From contig CALLHZ010000094.1 of assembly GCA_938009115.1 (NCBI GenBank), positions 1 to 21,584 on the forward strand: a stretch of 21,584 bases of DNA, in the 5' to 3' direction. The notes beneath the pieces were generated by a model. The model was given only the letters and a program-made list of their open reading frames with translations, was not told where the DNA came from and searched no databases. This DNA comes from an uncultured Clostridia bacterium. Lineage in GTDB: Bacteria > Bacillota > Clostridia > Peptostreptococcales > Anaerovoracaceae. This document shows positions 1 to 6,601 of the stretch, piece by piece. The position numbers and the translations under genes are program-made. Position 1 is the first letter of the stretch. Each line of letters starts with the position of its first letter.

Positions 1-916
1 TTTTCTCATACAGGATCCGATCGCCGTCCGCATCCGTCGGTATATTGGCGCCTTCTACGACCAGGCGGGCCTTCACCAAGGGCGCTGTCCGGCTGTTGAT
101 CACGTCTTCCAGTGCCGCAGGGATCAGGATATCGCAGGGATAGTCCAACCATCTGCTGTTTTCTGTCACCTCATAAGCATGCTCGATCCTGCCCAGATCC
201 ATCACGCCGAACTTATCCTTGGATGAGATCAGCTTTTGTATATCAAGTCCCTGCGCGCAATATACAAATTGTTTTGCGTCGGCGATCCCGACCACAGTAT
301 ATCCCATAGCGGCCAGCTTTGCGGCGCAGCTGGCGCCTACACAGCCAAAGCCCTGGACGATGACACTGACACCGCTCGTCCTTTTATCTTCAACGAAAGA
401 CCAGGCTTCATCTGCGGCAAAAGCGACCCCGTACCCTGTTACCACATCATTCACGAAAAACCCGTCGATCTTTTGCGTCTGAAAATCCATCACGGCCTGC
501 TGGCCTCTACGAAAGTCCGGCATGGCAGCCTGGGAATGGGTTTGAGGGTATCGCATGCCGAGTTCTTCGAAAATCTGCAGCACATCGTCGTAGCTGGTTC
601 CAAGATCACTGCCGATCCCAAGGCCGAGATCGACATAAGGTCTCATGGCTGTGATATATCGTTTCAACACGTCGTAGGCGTCAGGCTTTCGACTGTCGTA
701 GACGATACCTCCCTTGCATCCGCCGGTGGTTTCCGATTCGATGGCATTATATTTATAAGCCATTCCCAAGGCGAGGCGCTCCACTTCCTGCCGTGTAACG
801 GAAGGATGCATGCGGATGCCGCCTCCGGCCGCTCCCTTGACCAGGTTGTGGATACAAAGCCACCCTTTTGCATCTGATTTGGTGTCATTCCACTCCAGGG
901 TAAGATACGGTTTCAT
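1..916 (-). CDS. Glu/Leu/Phe/Val dehydrogenase family protein, partial (C-terminus beyond the window)
   Basis: This is an NAD(P)-dependent amino acid dehydrogenase (reversible oxidative deamination of an amino acid to a 2-oxo acid plus ammonia). I translated 305 residues from the minus strand; the rest lies off the left edge. The N-terminal catalytic domain has GGGIRMHPSV (31-40), the catalytic-lysine motif TTGGCKGG with K68, and SDLGT with D104. The Rossmann domain has the dinucleotide motif GFGCVG (189-194). Near the edge comes VVEGANIPT (286-294), typical of glutamate dehydrogenases. The N-terminus is short, as in leucine dehydrogenases, so the substrate is open between Glu and a branched amino acid. 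Two ATGs are adjacent (919 and 916); AGGAG sits only 3 nt before the first and 6 nt before the second, so I chose 916. The start overlaps the end of the BCCT gene by 32 bp, which suggests translational coupling. Family is sure, substrate is not. Confidence 0.88.
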   Translation of the reverse strand, partial: MKPYLTLEWNDTKSDAKGWLCIHNLVKGAAGGGIRMHPSVTRQEVERLALGMAYKYNAIESETTGGCKGGIVYDSRKPDAYDVLKRYITAMRPYVDLGLGIGSDLGTSYDDVLQIFEELGMRYPQTHSQAAMPDFRRGQQAVMDFQTQKIDGFFVNDVVTGYGVAFAADEAWSFVEDKRTSGVSVIVQGFGCVGASCAAKLAAMGYTVVGIADAKQFVYCAQGLDIQKLISSKDKFGVMDLGRIEHAYEVTENSRWLDYPCDILIPAALEDVINSRTAPLVKARLVVEGANIPTDADGDRILYEK

Positions 917-2513
917 CATCGTCTCCTTTCTCTTGCTTGAATTCACTTTCGATTTCTTGTCTGGATTTATCTTTATAATCGGCCCGGATCCACTTCAAGG
1001 CCGAATACATGGACGCGATCATCGTCGCAGAGATTGGGACGGCCAGCAGCACCAGGATCGCCTGAAGGCCGCCCAGAGGAACGCCGCCGTCCATGAACTG
1101 TCCGGCGTAAAGAAGGCAAAGCGGACAGACGGAAAGCATGACGGCCCAAAATAAACGCAGGTACCGGCCCGGATCCTCCTCGGCGCGCAGATCATAAGTC
1201 GAAGAAGCTCCCAGAGAATAGGCCGCGGAGTCCATCGTTGTGACCATTCTGGAAAAAGCAGTAAGGATCCAGAGCACCAGAACCAGCTTCCCCAGAGGAA
1301 GTGACAATACGATCTCGGAAATCACCTGGTTGGCTCCGCGAATACTCATGATCTCCACGGCGTTGAGGGCGCCGGTCAGATACCGGTTCAGACCGTAGGA
1401 GGATATCGTGCCGAAAAACAGCATGGAGCCTACCGTGCCGGCAAGAGTCACCGTGGCCACGATGGAACGAATGCTGCGGCCTCTGGAGATCTTCGCAACG
1501 AAGATCCACATCCACGGCGACAATGTGATCCACCAGGCAAAATAGAAGCAGGTCCATGCCTGGGGAAATCCCTCGCCCCGGATCGGATCCAGAGACGTGC
1601 TCATCGGAATAAAGCGATCCACGACGATGCCTGCGGACTGAACAAGATTATCCAGAACAAAGCCCGGGCAAACAGAAACAAGAAACCAGCCGCACAGGAC
1701 AAGGCTGGCAATGGTCGCGCCTTTGGCTACGACCTGCAATCCCTTCTTCAGTCCGACAAAGGTGGAAAAGCCAAACGTTACTGTAATAATGCCGATCATG
1801 ACGGCGTAAACTGTGAAATTTTCAGACGTTCCAATAGCATTGGACAGATTGTTTGCCAGCATCGGCACGCCTGTGCCGTAAGAGATGGTCAGCCCGCCCA
1901 GAATACTGAAAATGAACAGAACATTGAACAGTTTGCCCGCCCGGCTGCCCATGCGTTCTCCAAAAAGTCCTTCGCAGGCAGCCTGAAGCGTCAATCCGGG
2001 CTTTTTACGCAAATAATACCGGTAGGCCAGTGGGATCACGCCTACCGAAGTAAGGCTCCAGGCAGGCACGCCCCAATGAAAAAAACTGTAGGCCACAGCG
2101 ATCTCTGCTGCTTCCGGACTCAATGGATCCAGGCCGAAAGGCGGCATCTGGATATAATAGATCCACTCGATGGCAGACCAGTACAATATGCTGTAGCCGA
2201 TGGCGGCGGAAAAAATCATGGAGACCCATGCGAAAATAGAATATTCCGGCTTGTCATACCCCATGCGGATCGCACCGTATCTCGAAACTGCCATGTAGGC
2301 ATTGAACAGGACACAGACAAAGACCAGAAGCAAAAAATAGAACCCCAGGCTGTCGACCACGCCAATCCGCAGATCCACCAGCGTTTTCGTGGCGCCTACG
2401 GGCGAGAGTATCGTCGCCGCAGCCAGAAATCCGAGCAAAACAATACTGGCTGCAATAGAAAACGTATCAATTCTGTTTGCTGAAAATCCTGCTTTTCGAT
2501 GGGTCATTGCCAT
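885..2513 (-). CDS. BCCT family betaine/carnitine/choline transporter
   Basis: This is a secondary transporter of the betaine-carnitine-choline family, in the cytoplasmic membrane. It has 542 residues, the usual length, with about 12 hydrophobic segments. The signature region carries W320, W327, W328 and W334 followed by KISRGR (341-346), which matches the aromatic substrate box and the conserved loop of the family. The stretch YWSAIEWIYYIQMPPFG (111-127) resembles CaiT (carnitine/butyrobetaine antiporter) more than BetP as I remember those sequences. By ungapped comparison M335 falls where CaiT has the methionine that replaces a sodium site. An exchanger of carnitine-like compounds is therefore possible but not shown. 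The reading frame is open further upstream to 2618, but AAGGA lies 4 nt before the ATG at 2513, so I chose that start. It overlaps the yhfC-like gene by 47 bp and the dehydrogenase by 32 bp. Confidence 0.9.
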   Translation of the reverse strand: MAMTHRKAGFSANRIDTFSIAASIVLLGFLAAATILSPVGATKTLVDLRIGVVDSLGFYFLLLVFVCVLFNAYMAVSRYGAIRMGYDKPEYSIFAWVSMIFSAAIGYSILYWSAIEWIYYIQMPPFGLDPLSPEAAEIAVAYSFFHWGVPAWSLTSVGVIPLAYRYYLRKKPGLTLQAACEGLFGERMGSRAGKLFNVLFIFSILGGLTISYGTGVPMLANNLSNAIGTSENFTVYAVMIGIITVTFGFSTFVGLKKGLQVVAKGATIASLVLCGWFLVSVCPGFVLDNLVQSAGIVVDRFIPMSTSLDPIRGEGFPQAWTCFYFAWWITLSPWMWIFVAKISRGRSIRSIVATVTLAGTVGSMLFFGTISSYGLNRYLTGALNAVEIMSIRGANQVISEIVLSLPLGKLVLVLWILTAFSRMVTTMDSAAYSLGASSTYDLRAEEDPGRYLRLFWAVMLSVCPLCLLYAGQFMDGGVPLGGLQAILVLLAVPISATMIASMYSALKWIRADYKDKSRQEIESEFKQEKGDDDETVSYPGVE

Positions 2514-3228
2514 GATGTCCTTTCCGGTTATCGATAAATCCCTTCGTCGCATGCAGCTGCCTGTAACACCAAACAGCGACCCCTGCACACAAGAGCACCG
2601 CTGCCGCGAACAACGCATCGCAAAGGATCAGTGAGACAGCGCCGTATTTATAAAGTCCGATGGGGATATCTGCAATACCGTGCAGTGCAACGGCCAGTAA
2701 AGCATATCGCTTCTTTCCCGCCTGTACACCGTAAAAAACGATCATTGAAAGCGCACTATGGCCTGCAAGCGCCGTTGCGCGTTCGAACACCCAAAGCGAG
2801 CTGTCCATCGCCGTAAAGGATTCCGGACGAAGAAGCAACAGTCCCAGCATACCGCTCAGAACCATCTCGAGCCCGCCGTGCCCCACGCCGTAGCCCAGGG
2901 CGGCCCGAGGCTCCTTGTAAGACGTTAGCACGCGGGTAAAGGAATAGTATCTGCCGCTCTCCTCAAACAAAGCAGCCATGGAACATCCGTACAGAACATA
3001 CAGGAACAGACTGGCTGATACCCTGGACTCCCAGTCGGGGATCCCGATCAGCAAAATATAGTGCACTACATTTTCGAGCAAAAGCGCAAAAACGTAGAAT
3101 GTCACGCCGCCGATGACAACTGGCCGCATGTCGCCTTTATTTTTTTTCTTAGCCCAAAAGAGCGTCGATAGTACGATCCCCGCCTGCACGATGACTGCAG
3201 CAGAAGCAAAAACACCCGGTATGAACAC
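2467..3228 (-). CDS. YhfC family intramembrane metalloprotease
   Basis: A 253-residue polytopic membrane protein of the YhfC family, which is related to CPBP/PrsW-like intramembrane metalloproteases. Motifs seen are FEESGRYY (88-95), the GYGVGHGGLE block (112-121), H157 in AGHSALS, and H183 in ALHGIAD. The paired glutamates and spaced histidines inside hydrophobic segments are the expected zinc-binding pattern. No substrate is known to me. The start codon is GTG at 3228, with GGAGGG 9 nt upstream. The last 15 or so codons (a polar tail ending SRIFSKQN) overlap the start of the BCCT transporter in another frame, so the two are probably co-translated. Family assignment is good; protease activity is inferred from the family. 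Confidence 0.85.
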   Translation of the reverse strand: MFIPGVFASAAVIVQAGIVLSTLFWAKKKNKGDMRPVVIGGVTFYVFALLLENVVHYILLIGIPDWESRVSASLFLYVLYGCSMAALFEESGRYYSFTRVLTSYKEPRAALGYGVGHGGLEMVLSGMLGLLLLRPESFTAMDSSLWVFERATALAGHSALSMIVFYGVQAGKKRYALLAVALHGIADIPIGLYKYGAVSLILCDALFAAAVLLCAGVAVWCYRQLHATKGFIDNRKGHHGNDPSKSRIFSKQN

Positions 3229-3277
3229 AGTACGATACCCTCCGATACGATCCGGCCATCATTACTTTCTTATCATA

Positions 3278-3997
3278 TCAGGGGAGCATTATCAAGGAAT
3301 AAATCTTGGAGAGCCTGTGGCTGTGCCTTACCTTACGGTACATCAGCTTAGAGAGGATGACAACGCTGATGCCGGTGGCGTAAAACTGCTCCCGGTAGCT
3401 CAGCATCGGATCGAAAAAATCACCACAGGAGATATTGTCTCCAATGGTATATTCGAGAAGATTTCCTTCGTAAATCGGGGGGATTTCCAGAATGGATTCC
3501 AATTCGTCGGGAAGATACTTATAGGACGGCTTATCCGTCGACAGATCGATTTTCATAAATCGCAGCATATGGATGACGAATTCTACGCATGTATATGCCT
3601 TATAAGTATAAAATCCTTTAAAAATCGGATAAAAAAGAACTGAATACAAATTGTACAAATACTTTTCATCGTTCATGATCTGACGGATCCGCAGCTTGCC
3701 GAGGCGAAACTGCTCAGCAGTAACAGGAATACGATAGATCCGTATTCCTACATAATCGACTTTTCGAAGGGAAAAACGTTCCGGATACTCCTGAACGAGA
3801 CCTGCGTTGATAGGAATGTTGTTTTTTCGGCGTCCGAAGGAATAGAGTTTTCGCAGATCTTCGTCAAATGCCAGTGATACGTGGTTGAAGCGGGCGCCCG
3901 ACGCAAACCGTATCATGCGCCCGAACCGGGAAGGAGTACTGGAGAAAACAAGATATATGTAATGCTCTTCCGCCCTTTTGTCTTTCCTTTGGTGCAT
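3278..3997 (-). CDS. Hypothetical protein, possible permuted papain-like (NlpC/P60/YiiX-type) hydrolase
   Basis: A 239-residue soluble protein that I do not recognise by name. Near the N-terminus it has IYLVFSSTPSRFGRMIR (14-30) and then FNHVSLAFD (37-45) with H39. About 100 residues later it has YTCVEFVIHML (135-145) with C137. A His before a Cys in these sequence settings is the arrangement of circularly permuted papain-like enzymes such as YiiX and LRAT-like proteins, so an amidase, protease or acyltransferase role is possible. This is inference from motif shape only. The ATG at 3997 follows AAGGA with 7 nt spacing. An extended -10 promoter lies about 70 bp upstream at 4064-4072, so it is likely the first gene of the set with YhfC (49 bp downstream), BCCT and the dehydrogenase. 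The protein is rich in basic and aromatic residues. Confidence 0.65.
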   Translation of the reverse strand: MHQRKDKRAEEHYIYLVFSSTPSRFGRMIRFASGARFNHVSLAFDEDLRKLYSFGRRKNNIPINAGLVQEYPERFSLRKVDYVGIRIYRIPVTAEQFRLGKLRIRQIMNDEKYLYNLYSVLFYPIFKGFYTYKAYTCVEFVIHMLRFMKIDLSTDKPSYKYLPDELESILEIPPIYEGNLLEYTIGDNISCGDFFDPMLSYREQFYATGISVVILSKLMYRKVRHSHRLSKIYSLIMLP

Positions 3998-4063
3998 CGC
4001 CTGTCCTTCTTATCTGGATTTCGGCATGCGGAACCCGATGACTCCTGCTTGTCCGATGCACCG

Positions 4064-4072
4064 ATTATAGCA
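4064..4072 (-). promoter_or_regulatory. Extended -10 promoter for the 3997-to-left-edge gene set
   Basis: Read on the minus strand this is TGCTATAAT: a perfect -10 hexamer with the TGn extension. No good -35 hexamer sits 16-18 nt upstream, which extended -10 promoters tolerate. Transcription would begin near 4057, about 60 nt before the ATG at 3997. It is the only strong -10 in this gap facing left. Confidence 0.6.
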
Positions 4073-4228
4073 CAAACGTTCACGCTTCGCTTTCCTTGAG
4101 AAAAAAACCGTCCATATTCCCGCAATAATCATGTGTGTTGGCAGTATTTCCATCCTCGACCCCATTTGGCACGAACATCTTCCGACATATCTCCTATTCA
4201 CACTAATATTTTTTTAATAGTATAGACC
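4073..4228. other. Intergenic stretch with nothing recognised
   Basis: Between the left-facing promoter and the tRNA-Arg promoter I see no open frame with a ribosome binding site, no RNA gene and no clear repeat. It ends in an A+T-rich stretch (about 4196-4228) that may act as an UP-like element for the tRNA promoter. Confidence 0.5.
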
Positions 4229-4257
4229 TTTACAATTCAAATAAATTCATGTATAGT
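4229..4257 (+). promoter_or_regulatory. tRNA-Arg promoter
   Basis: TTTACA (4229-4234), a 17-nt spacer, then TATAGT (4252-4257). Both hexamers match consensus at five of six positions with ideal spacing. Transcription would start near 4264, about 15 nt before the tRNA. The upstream flank is A+T-rich. Confidence 0.8.
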
Positions 4258-4278
4258 ATTTTTTGCGTCGATTGACGT

Positions 4279-4354
4279 GCGCCAGTAGCTCAACGGATAG
4301 AGTGCCTGACTACGAATCAGTAGGTTGGAGGTTCGAATCCTCTCTGGCGTGCCA
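4279..4354 (+). tRNA. tRNA-Arg (anticodon ACG)
   Basis: The cloverleaf folds fully. The acceptor is GCGCCAG with CTGGCGT (the first pair is G-T). The D arm is GCTC...GAGT, the anticodon loop CTACGAA gives ACG, and the T arm GGAGG-TTCGAAT-CCTCT has the standard TTCGA. Discriminator G and CCA are encoded (to 4354). It is 76 nt including CCA. The outermost anticodon-stem position reads C opposite T and does not pair. A34 is expected to be edited to inosine to read CGN codons. Confidence 0.96.
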
Positions 4355-4381
4355 AAAAGCGTCCCGTACGGGACGCTTTTT
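4354..4381 (+). terminator. Rho-independent terminator after tRNA-Arg
   Basis: A perfect 28-bp palindrome, AAAAAGCGTCCCGT followed by its complement, ending in five T. The G+C-rich stem plus T run is a classic intrinsic terminator. It starts at the last base of the tRNA CCA end and can work in both directions. Confidence 0.9.
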
Positions 4382-4384
4382 CTG

Positions 4385-4390
4385 TATAAT
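4385..4390 (+). promoter_or_regulatory. Possible -10 element for ybaK
   Basis: TATAAT lies four bases after the tRNA terminator, preceded by TG without the usual single-base gap. The -35 position falls inside the terminator stem and does not match consensus. The distance to the ybaK start (44 nt) is suitable. Weak support. Confidence 0.35.
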
Positions 4391-4433
4391 GTACATGATA
4401 CAAATACTATGACAACAGCAGAAGGAGTACGCG

Positions 4434-4901
4434 ATGAACAAGACCAACGCTATGCGCATCCTGGAACAATCCGGCGCCGCCTATATTCCCCATTCTTACG
4501 AAAGCGGCAAAGCCATCTCTGCCGTGGACGTCGCAAAAGCCCTGGGGCGGGAGCCCGGCCGAATCTTCAAGACCCTGGTGACGATAGGTCGCAGCGGACA
4601 ATACTACGTCTTCATCATACCCGGCCCGAAGGAACTGGATCTGCGAAAAGCTGCGGCGGCAGTTCATGAAAAATCCGTCGAAATGATCCCATCAAAGACC
4701 TTGCTTCCCCTGACAGGCTACATACACGGAGGTTGCAGCCCCCTGGGCATGAAAAAAACTTTCCCCACGACGATCGATATGTCCGCTTCGGAATGGGACA
4801 CCATCATCATCAGCGCGGGGAAAATCGGCCTTCAGACGGAATTGTCTCTCGATGAGCTTCAGAAGGCCCTGAAATTTAGCCTTGGCGATTTGACGACATA
4901 A
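4434..4901 (+). CDS. ybaK: Cys-tRNA(Pro) deacylase, YbaK/EbsC family
   Basis: A 155-residue trans-editing enzyme that hydrolyses Cys-tRNA(Pro) (and related mischarged tRNAs) in the cytoplasm. The YbaK fold is clear: FKTLVTIGRSG (45-55) with the conserved lysine K46, FIIPGPKELDL (60-70), and the GGCSPLGMKK block (99-108) that is the family signature. Length is that of E. coli YbaK. The start is fixed by AGAAGGAG with 6-7 nt spacing to the ATG. It stands alone on this strand downstream of tRNA-Arg, and its last 26 bp overlap the end of the convergent ECF-S gene. No terminator is visible between the two. Confidence 0.93.
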   Translation: MNKTNAMRILEQSGAAYIPHSYESGKAISAVDVAKALGREPGRIFKTLVTIGRSGQYYVFIIPGPKELDLRKAAAAVHEKSVEMIPSKTLLPLTGYIHGGCSPLGMKKTFPTTIDMSASEWDTIIISAGKIGLQTELSLDELQKALKFSLGDLTT

Positions 4902-5418
4902 TGCGCCGGATGGACATCACGAGGGGCGGGATCAGGACCAGTTGGACAAGGATCCCCGGCCAGGCGTTCAGCAGACCCATGGTGAGAAACATCTTCCAGC
5001 CAAAAGGTGTCCCTGCCATACCGTAGAATACATAGGCTGCAATACCCCAGACGGCACGACCTGCCAGCATGGACGCAATCAGGGCCGCATAAATGCCTTT
5101 TTTATCTTTTATCCAAATGCTTCCGAGCAGGCCCGTCAAAAGCCCGTAGGCAGCCAGCTCAAAAGCCATAGCCGAAGCCATGGGAAACAGCGGAGGCATC
5201 GTGAACAGCAGGCTGCGCAAAAGCGGCGTCACAAAGCCTACCGCCAGTCCCCAGAATGGACCGCAGACAAAGCCGCAGAGCAGGACGGGAATGTGCATCG
5301 GCAGCAGCATATTGCCGAATTGTTGTATTTGCCCCGTCAGGAACGGAAGCAAAAGCCCCAGTGCAAGAAACAGGCCGGACAGGATCATTTTCGATACAGG
5401 ATTGCGTTGCGTTGTCAT
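4876..5418 (-). CDS. ECF transporter S component (substrate-binding membrane subunit), substrate unknown
   Basis: A 180-residue integral membrane protein with about six hydrophobic segments, the size of energy-coupling-factor S components, which capture a vitamin or micronutrient and work with a shared EcfA/EcfT module encoded elsewhere. The segment LPMHIPVLLCGFVCGPFWG (residues about 39-57) followed by a TPLLRS loop and an MAFELAAYG segment is typical of a clostridial ECF-S group. I cannot name the ligand. The frame is open to 5490, but GGAGG lies 6 nt before the ATG at 5418, so that start is preferred. The gene follows DUF3842 on the same strand, but a strong hairpin with a T run (5430-5487) separates them and may control it. 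Its 3' end overlaps ybaK tail to tail. Confidence 0.82.
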   Translation of the reverse strand: MTTQRNPVSKMILSGLFLALGLLLPFLTGQIQQFGNMLLPMHIPVLLCGFVCGPFWGLAVGFVTPLLRSLLFTMPPLFPMASAMAFELAAYGLLTGLLGSIWIKDKKGIYAALIASMLAGRAVWGIAAYVFYGMAGTPFGWKMFLTMGLLNAWPGILVQLVLIPPLVMSIRRIMSSNRQG

Positions 5419-5429
5419 TCTTTCCTCCA

Positions 5430-5487
5430 AAACAAAAATACCACAAAGAAGGATCCCATTCCGGGATGCGCAATACCTTCGTGGTAT
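5430..5487 (-). terminator. Terminator/attenuator hairpin in the leader of the ECF-S gene
   Basis: On the minus strand, ATACCACGAAGG (5487-5476) can pair with CCTTCTTTGTGGTAT (5452-5438) around an inner ATCCC-GGAAT-GGGAT hairpin, followed by TTTTTGTTTT. This is a good intrinsic terminator just upstream of the ECF-S ribosome binding site. The first arm can instead form ATACC-ACGAA-GGTAT, which would break the terminator. It is either the end of the DUF6125-DUF3842 transcript or a regulated attenuator. Confidence 0.7.
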
Positions 5488-5510
5488 CATTAAAAAATAA
5501 CCTACCCGAT

Positions 5511-5936
5511 TTATTTCAGATTGTCAAGGGCTTCCCTCACTTGCTGCAACACCCCACGCAGCATAGCGTTTGTGGAAAGATCCGGCACACCGATCACGAT
5601 ATTGTTGCAAAGATTGATCGGGATCAAAAGCTTCATTGCCTTGCTTCGCCCAACGGCGGCGGCCATGGCTTCCGATATTTCGCCGAACAGGGAATCCGCG
5701 ATCACAATGCCGATGGGACCGATAATCATATCGGCATCCCGACTATTGACAACCACAGCATTCTCGCCCGTGGCGCTGTTGTCGGCGCCCGCTTTGTGCA
5801 TCGCCGAGGAAGCAATACTGTTGGTCCCTACGGCAATGATCTCGCAGGACATTTCAGATTTTCGGATCCCCTCGATGATCTGCTTCCCCAGGCCGCCTCC
5901 TTGCCCGTCGATCACCAGGATCAATGGCTTACGCAT
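5511..5936 (-). CDS. DUF3842 family protein
   Basis: A 141-residue protein of the DUF3842 family, common in Clostridia and of unknown function. It begins like a nucleotide-binding fold: LILVIDGQGGGLGKQIIEGIR (about 5-25) contains a glycine-rich GQGGGLG loop after a hydrophobic strand. Other conserved-looking parts are AVGTNSIASSAMHKAGAD (35-52) and the PINLCNNIVIGVPD stretch (105-118). The start at 5936 follows GGAGG with 6 nt spacing. It overlaps the end of the DUF6125 gene by 8 bp, so the two are one transcription unit. No catalytic residues can be named. Confidence 0.85.
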   Translation of the reverse strand: MRKPLILVIDGQGGGLGKQIIEGIRKSEMSCEIIAVGTNSIASSAMHKAGADNSATGENAVVVNSRDADMIIGPIGIVIADSLFGEISEAMAAAVGRSKAMKLLIPINLCNNIVIGVPDLSTNAMLRGVLQQVREALDNLK

Positions 5937-6450
5937 GCGTGTCCTCCAGCGTAAAACGCCAACTGCAGCTGCAGTTCGGATCCTTCACATCCGGATAACA
6001 GCTGATACATTCACAGCGTATCCTGTCGTCGATGATTTCCGCAAATCCGGTATATTCTATCTCTCCCACGCGCTTACAAGGGTGCATGGGCATCCCTTTG
6101 GAAGTTCTCGCATGCTGGACCCGGCAATTAAATATTTTATAAGTCAAAACGCCATCGGAAAGCTCGGCGGAATCATCACACATATTTGCATACATTCGAA
6201 GATTCAATGCCTTCTTAAGACCCTCCAGTCCGGCACGATCCGGCAGGCCCAGGAACTCTTTTGCCCGCCTGGCTTCAATACGGGTAAAGCGCTTCCATAT
6301 TTCCTCATCATGCTTCATGGCCTCGTCCATGCCATACTTGCCCTCGATGGATTGAAACCATACACCGTCCATGGCCAGCCAGTTTTTTGAGCAGTTTTCA
6401 ATCAGCCGATACAGCTGTTCACGGGTCATTTCTTTCCAGGATTCATTCAT
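5929..6450 (-). CDS. DUF6125 family protein, cysteine-rich C-terminal half
   Basis: A 173-residue cytosolic protein that I recognise as DUF6125-like, function unknown. The N-terminal half is helical and charged (WKEMTREQLYRLIENCSKNW, 5-24). The C-terminal half has a run of cysteines: C109, C125, C137, C139 or nearby (RCECISCYPD) and CSCSW close to the end, a pattern suited to a metal or iron-sulfur site or to a haloacid/thiazoline-hydrolase-like fold; this is inference. AAGGAG lies 8 nt before the ATG at 6450. It is the first gene of a pair with DUF3842, with an 8-bp overlap. The promoter is probably the minus-strand one at 6493-6521. Confidence 0.72.
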   Translation of the reverse strand: MNESWKEMTREQLYRLIENCSKNWLAMDGVWFQSIEGKYGMDEAMKHDEEIWKRFTRIEARRAKEFLGLPDRAGLEGLKKALNLRMYANMCDDSAELSDGVLTYKIFNCRVQHARTSKGMPMHPCKRVGEIEYTGFAEIIDDRIRCECISCYPDVKDPNCSCSWRFTLEDTHA

Positions 6451-6492
6451 GGCGGATCTCCTTGATCGGTCGTGCGTCTGCGTATAAACGAA

Positions 6493-6521
6493 ATATTATC
6501 ATCTTGCCAAGGCGGTTGCAA
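6493..6521 (-). promoter_or_regulatory. Possible promoter for DUF6125-DUF3842
   Basis: Minus strand TTGCAA (6521-6516), 17-nt spacer, TGA then TAATAT (6498-6493). The hexamers match moderately, but spacing and the TGn extension are good. It overlaps the spacer of the opposite promoter, so the two may interfere. Confidence 0.42.
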
Positions 6522-6532
6522 TAGCTTATAAT
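6504..6532 (+). promoter_or_regulatory. Promoter of the aminotransferase-asnA-traX genes
   Basis: TTGCCA (6504-6509), exactly 17 nt, then a perfect TATAAT (6527-6532). The expected start is near 6539, leaving a leader of about 60 nt before the ATG at 6602. Confidence 0.8.
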
Positions 6533-6601
6533 ATCTGCATATTATCTAAAGTTACAGAAAATGTCAATTCCACCCATGCTGGATGCAAAGGAACAATCGT
6601 T

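Noticed and set aside
236..877. A 213-codon open frame on the plus strand at the left edge.
   Set aside because: The opposite strand encodes the amino acid dehydrogenase with clear catalytic and Rossmann motifs.
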